64,000 nucleotides of DNA from the NCBI GenBank assembly GCA_028753945.1, contig JAPNXP010000003.1, positions 1,984,001 to 2,048,000 of the forward strand, given 5' to 3'. This document shows positions 60,730 to 64,000 of this stretch, one piece after another. Every line of letters starts with the position of its first letter. The first letter of the stretch is position 1. The notes below the pieces were generated by a model, which saw only the letters and a list, made by a program, of their open reading frames with translations, did no database searches and was not told where the DNA came from. Made by a program: the position numbers and the translations under genes. The DNA is from Hexactinellida sp. DTS-2022 (taxonomy: Eukaryota > Porifera > Hexactinellida).

Positions 60730-61228
60730 CTGAACTCTAGCACTTCCGCTTCGCCGCGTACTTGATGTCGAAAAATACGATTACGAGGATTTCCATATAT
60801 GGTATTTGTGGTTATAAGTCAGCGGGATGTTGTGATTTACACCTCAAAAATTTTATGTATTGTCTACGGAACATTTGCTTTCCGAAACTTTGAAAAGCTA
60901 AGCTCTAGGACAAGAATTCAAAATGACCATATACGGAAAATTACACGAAATAAGCGTTTTTGAAGACATTTTGAATTAGCGATACATATGAAACCATATG
61001 TTTTAATTATTTTCATAATATAGTTCTAGACGATAAAACCTATATTTCTCTTGAAACCATGGATATTTATACATTTTGTCGCATAATTGGCCTTTTTCGA
61101 ACTTTCTAAGAGTTTGAATTGAATTATAAGATTAGGAAGTTGTCTAGAATTATGTTTTTGGTATTTGGGAACTATCAGGGTCCATATTTACTGCCTATTT
61201 TTCATTATAGGTCAGTTTTACTATACAT
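60730..61228. other. Gene-less stretch
   Basis: AT-rich with no clear feature. ATATATGG/CCATATAT-containing sentences resemble those at 58600-58850 on the other side of the Harbinger element, so it may be the rest of an older repeat split by it. Confidence 0.4.
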
Positions 61229-61492
61229 ACCGTATATACTCTAATAGTAGCCCCTATTCGAATAATCGCCTACCTCCAATAATCTCCCCCCCCCCAAATT
61301 AGCAAATACACATTTACTACCGGTACCCTGAGTAAATTTCTTTATCTAATATTAGTCGCTATACGAGTATCAACCGACTCTACTAAATAAATTGTATCAA
61401 CATGTGATATTCTCGAAAAGTCATAAAAATTATTGGTCATAAAATGGCCTAAAAACAATAATCGCCTAGGCTACTATTCGAATAAATACGGT
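61229..61492. mobile_element. CCGTAT-ended element, best copy
   Basis: Ends CCGTATATACTC and inverted CCGTATTTATTC; subterminal GAATAATCGCC and GGCGATTATT pair as extended TIRs. It is about 264 bp. Copies lie at 1990 and 40330. Confidence 0.75.
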
Positions 61493-61509
61493 CATAGATG
61501 ACTCAAGTA

Positions 61510-62328
61510 CAGTAAAACCTCCATTAGGGAACACCTCCGATTAAGGAACAACTCTGTTTAGGGGACACTTTTCTATAGTCCCGATTTTCTACTATGCTTT
61601 AACATTGATACCTACCTCCCATTAAGGAACACCTCCCTACAGTGAACAGGGAACACCCTTTTGTGTCCCAAATTTCACTTAACCATTCAGATGGACCTCT
61701 CATTAAGGAACATTCGTATTTAATATATTTATCATAATTTGTGGGGTTAGTTTTTATCTCAAGTCATTTTAGCCAATATACATTAATTGGCATAAGTGTC
61801 TCTGCCAGGTGCCAATTCTGGCACAAGTGGCACTAATAAAATGTGCTATATCTCCGTAGAAAATAATCGTATTGGTTTGAAATTATGCACTTAGAGTAAT
61901 CGACCATGTGGAATTCAAATCTGCAATCAGAACTTGTATATTGTAATTGCATCTTAATTAATGATCATAATTTTGTATTTAATTAGCTAATTATATAGTT
62001 AATGATTTATCACCTCCCTAAAAATCTGAATTCAAAAATTTCCCTATTATATTTTAATTGACATATAAATTTATCAAAATAGCCATGTTGAAACATCTAA
62101 TAATGTTAATATGCTACTATAAGCATTAATTTATGAATACAAATTATTGCTCTTCAAATACTTTTGGCCGGTTAGTGTACATATTGAGCATATTTATAAC
62201 AAACATTCTTAAACCTTACAAAGTTTATGATAGGCTCCTAAAAGGCAGACCTCTTATCAAGGAACACCTCCATATTAGGAACACTTTTCAGCAGTCCCCA
62301 AAGTGTTCCCTAATTAGAGGTTTTACTG
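61510..62328. mobile_element. pogo-type element, CAGTAAAACCTC ends
   Basis: Ends CAGTAAAACCTCCATTAGGG and inverted CCCTAATTAGAGGTTTTACTG, TA on both sides. It is 819 bp with several GGAACACCTCC repeats and no transposase. Confidence 0.9.
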
Positions 62329-62597
62329 TATAAGGATATACCATTACAAATGAAAACTACACCAAGGATGAGTGCGAAGGCCATTTTATTACCCAACCAC
62401 AATATAATTTTTTTTGTAAAAGTCACATTCAACTATCAGTTTATAAGAGTTTAATTCAAAAATATGGCTGTCTCACTATTATTTCTTGTGATATGTATCC
62501 TTAATTTATTAAGTAGTCTACAATAATATATATTTTCGATTTATTTCATGATAATTCACTTTACTATAATCTTTAATATTCAATTAATTAGCAAATT

Positions 62598-64000
62598 ATG
62601 CCCAACAAATGTTCTGCGCCTGGCTGTAAAGGAAACTACAGTTCTACTGATGGTTATGTAACCGTGTTTAAACTACCTGTGGAGCCAGAAGTCAGATCTA
62701 AGTGGATAACAGCGCTACACTTAGTAGATATCCATATTAACACTTTTGTTTGTGAAAACATTTCCGCGATGAAGACATCTCACGGACATACTCGGTGCCA
62801 TCAGGTCCAAACGCATCCCTTCAAGAATTCCCTCGTAAAGTGCCAGTCCTTCGCAATGATGCCGTTCCATGTTTCTTGCCAGGATGTCCCACATATCTTT
62901 CAGCACCCGTAGGATCTAAACATATTAGACGTTTAAAGTTTGAGGAGAAAGAAGAGCATTTATTTACTCAGGTGATAAAGTAAAGTCAACAATCATTCAA
63001 AGCTGATGAGGAGAAGTATTGTATTGCCACTCTTGATGCATTGAAGCAAAAGCTCAATTTGATATCTCTTCAGAACTGGGTTATTTGGTATTCGAGTTAT
63101 AAATCAATTCATTTTTACTCCCACAGTTAGAAAAATCAAGGAATTCAATTGAAGCCAGTCTATCTGTTAATTCTGATTTAATTACCAACGCTTTTTACGA
63201 AGACGAACCGATTTCTCTCTCCCTGAATGCGCTAAATGATATACGCCAAGTTGAAGCTCTTTTAGTGAAATTGTACGTAGCTCATTTATACAGACTGGTT
63301 CTGAGACTGATTCTATATGTCATCATGTTAATTCAAGCTAAAGTACATATCATTGATGCAATTGATGAAGTAGAGGAGTGTACCGCAAAAGATCTAAAAC
63401 TGAATAAAGAAGATAATGTGATATCTACATACCTCCCTCGACTTCACTTCATTTTAGGCCAGGTTGAGAATATCATGGTTCCAAAAAATAGGCGCAGATA
63501 CAACATTATTACACAGGTACGTACTTATATATTTCAACAACAACCTCCTTATATATTTGTGAATTTATACAATTTTGTATTTTTAGGTTTTGTCGCTCAA
63601 GGCTCATATCTACTCCCACTCCTGTTATAACTACTTGCAATTTCTTGACTGTTTATCACTCCCACATTTCCACACGTTACAGAGGCTGTACCATCCTATT
63701 GGGTTAGAGAGCGAATACTTTGTTTTTCTAAAAAATGCAACAAAAGACTTCTCACTCCAGCAAAAGAACGTCATCATTCAAATTGATGAAGTTCATGTCA
63801 AGTCAGAGATTGCGTATATGGGGGGTAATATCATTGCACCGACACTTGACACAGAAGATCCAATTAAGACGGTTTTAGCAATAATGGTTTCTAGTCTCCA
63901 CAAGAAATGGTCAACCATTGTTCGCCTATTCCCTCTGTCCTCTACCAATGCATCAGATTTACATATGTCCATAAAATCTGTTATTTGTGAAATCGAAAAA
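62598..64000 (+). pseudogene. P-like THAP transposase, copy F (runs off the window)
   Basis: The ATG at 62598 gives MPNKCSAPGCKGNY. A one-base loss near 62758 shifts the frame inside VCEKHF. The other frame then carries NDAVPCFLPGCPTYL. A stop at 62981 sits where copy E has the Gln of IRQSL. The linker (LDALKQKLNLISLQNW, DIRQVEALL) leads to KNRRRYNIITQ, then a 70-base GT-AG intron (63517-63586), then VLSLKAHIYS and NYLQFLDCLSLPHFHTLQRL. The core begins with the first Asp in QIDEVHVKSEIAYMGG. The rest lies beyond 64000. It is closest to copy C in wording and intron. Confidence 0.87.

Overview
The window is AT-rich DNA from a multicellular animal, probably an invertebrate. The signs are GT-AG introns, a NEDD4-family HECT ubiquitin ligase exon and dense eukaryotic DNA transposons. 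I cannot name the species from sequence alone. Almost everything is repeat. The only clear host-type coding sequence is a 1,155-nt last exon encoding a complete WWP/ITCH-type HECT domain (7076-8230). A six-exon integrase-like gene (48650-51189) is the second most gene-like object. No tRNA, rRNA or CRISPR array was seen.

The dominant theme is a family of P-element-like transposons with THAP-domain transposases. At least seven copies or fragments occur in 64 kb: A 3703-5833 (-), B 9278-10650 (+), B' 12036-12566 (-), C about 28100-31345 (-), D 42648-46018 (-), E 51172-55867 (+) and F 62598 to the window end (+). D is the best. It has perfect 31-bp terminal inverted repeats, a flanking direct repeat gtttgtcac, an intact THAP zinc finger, an intact DDE triad and only one nonsense codon (TAA where the other copies have CAA). 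E carries ~70-bp TIRs and its left TIR overlaps the 3' end of the integrase gene. C, F and probably B keep introns that D and E lack.

Layout: 1-6.1 kb holds a hAT C-terminus, small elements and P copy A. 6.1-8.3 kb holds a hAT MITE, a non-autonomous Helitron and the HECT exon. 9.3-12.6 kb holds P fragments broken by a hAT MITE and a long-TIR element. 12.6-21.1 kb is a tandem array of a ~1.2-kb satellite unit containing a foldback hairpin and clusters of a ~62-bp palindromic repeat. 22.4-27.6 kb is a 5.2-kb element with 400-500-bp inverted repeats inserted into the same satellite. 28.1-31.3 kb is P copy C. 31.5-35.6 kb is a Helitron-type protein gene disrupted by hAT elements and truncated by a TTAA-flanked foldback element. 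36.2-42.2 kb is the satellite in opposite orientation with nested elements. 42.3-47.2 kb is a hAT-type element hosting intact P element D. 48.6-55.9 kb is the integrase gene followed by P element E. 56.0-57.4 kb is an internally deleted hAT. 58.9-60.7 kb is a Harbinger element with a SANT/Myb ORF. 61.2-62.3 kb holds two more TIR elements, then P copy F runs off the end.

Many insertions have exact target-site duplications: 8 bp for hAT, TA for pogo-like, TTAA for piggyBac-like and A|T for Helitron. The order of nesting can therefore be read directly. In one case a hAT MITE landed on an intron 3' splice site of the integrase gene and its duplication regenerated the acceptor.
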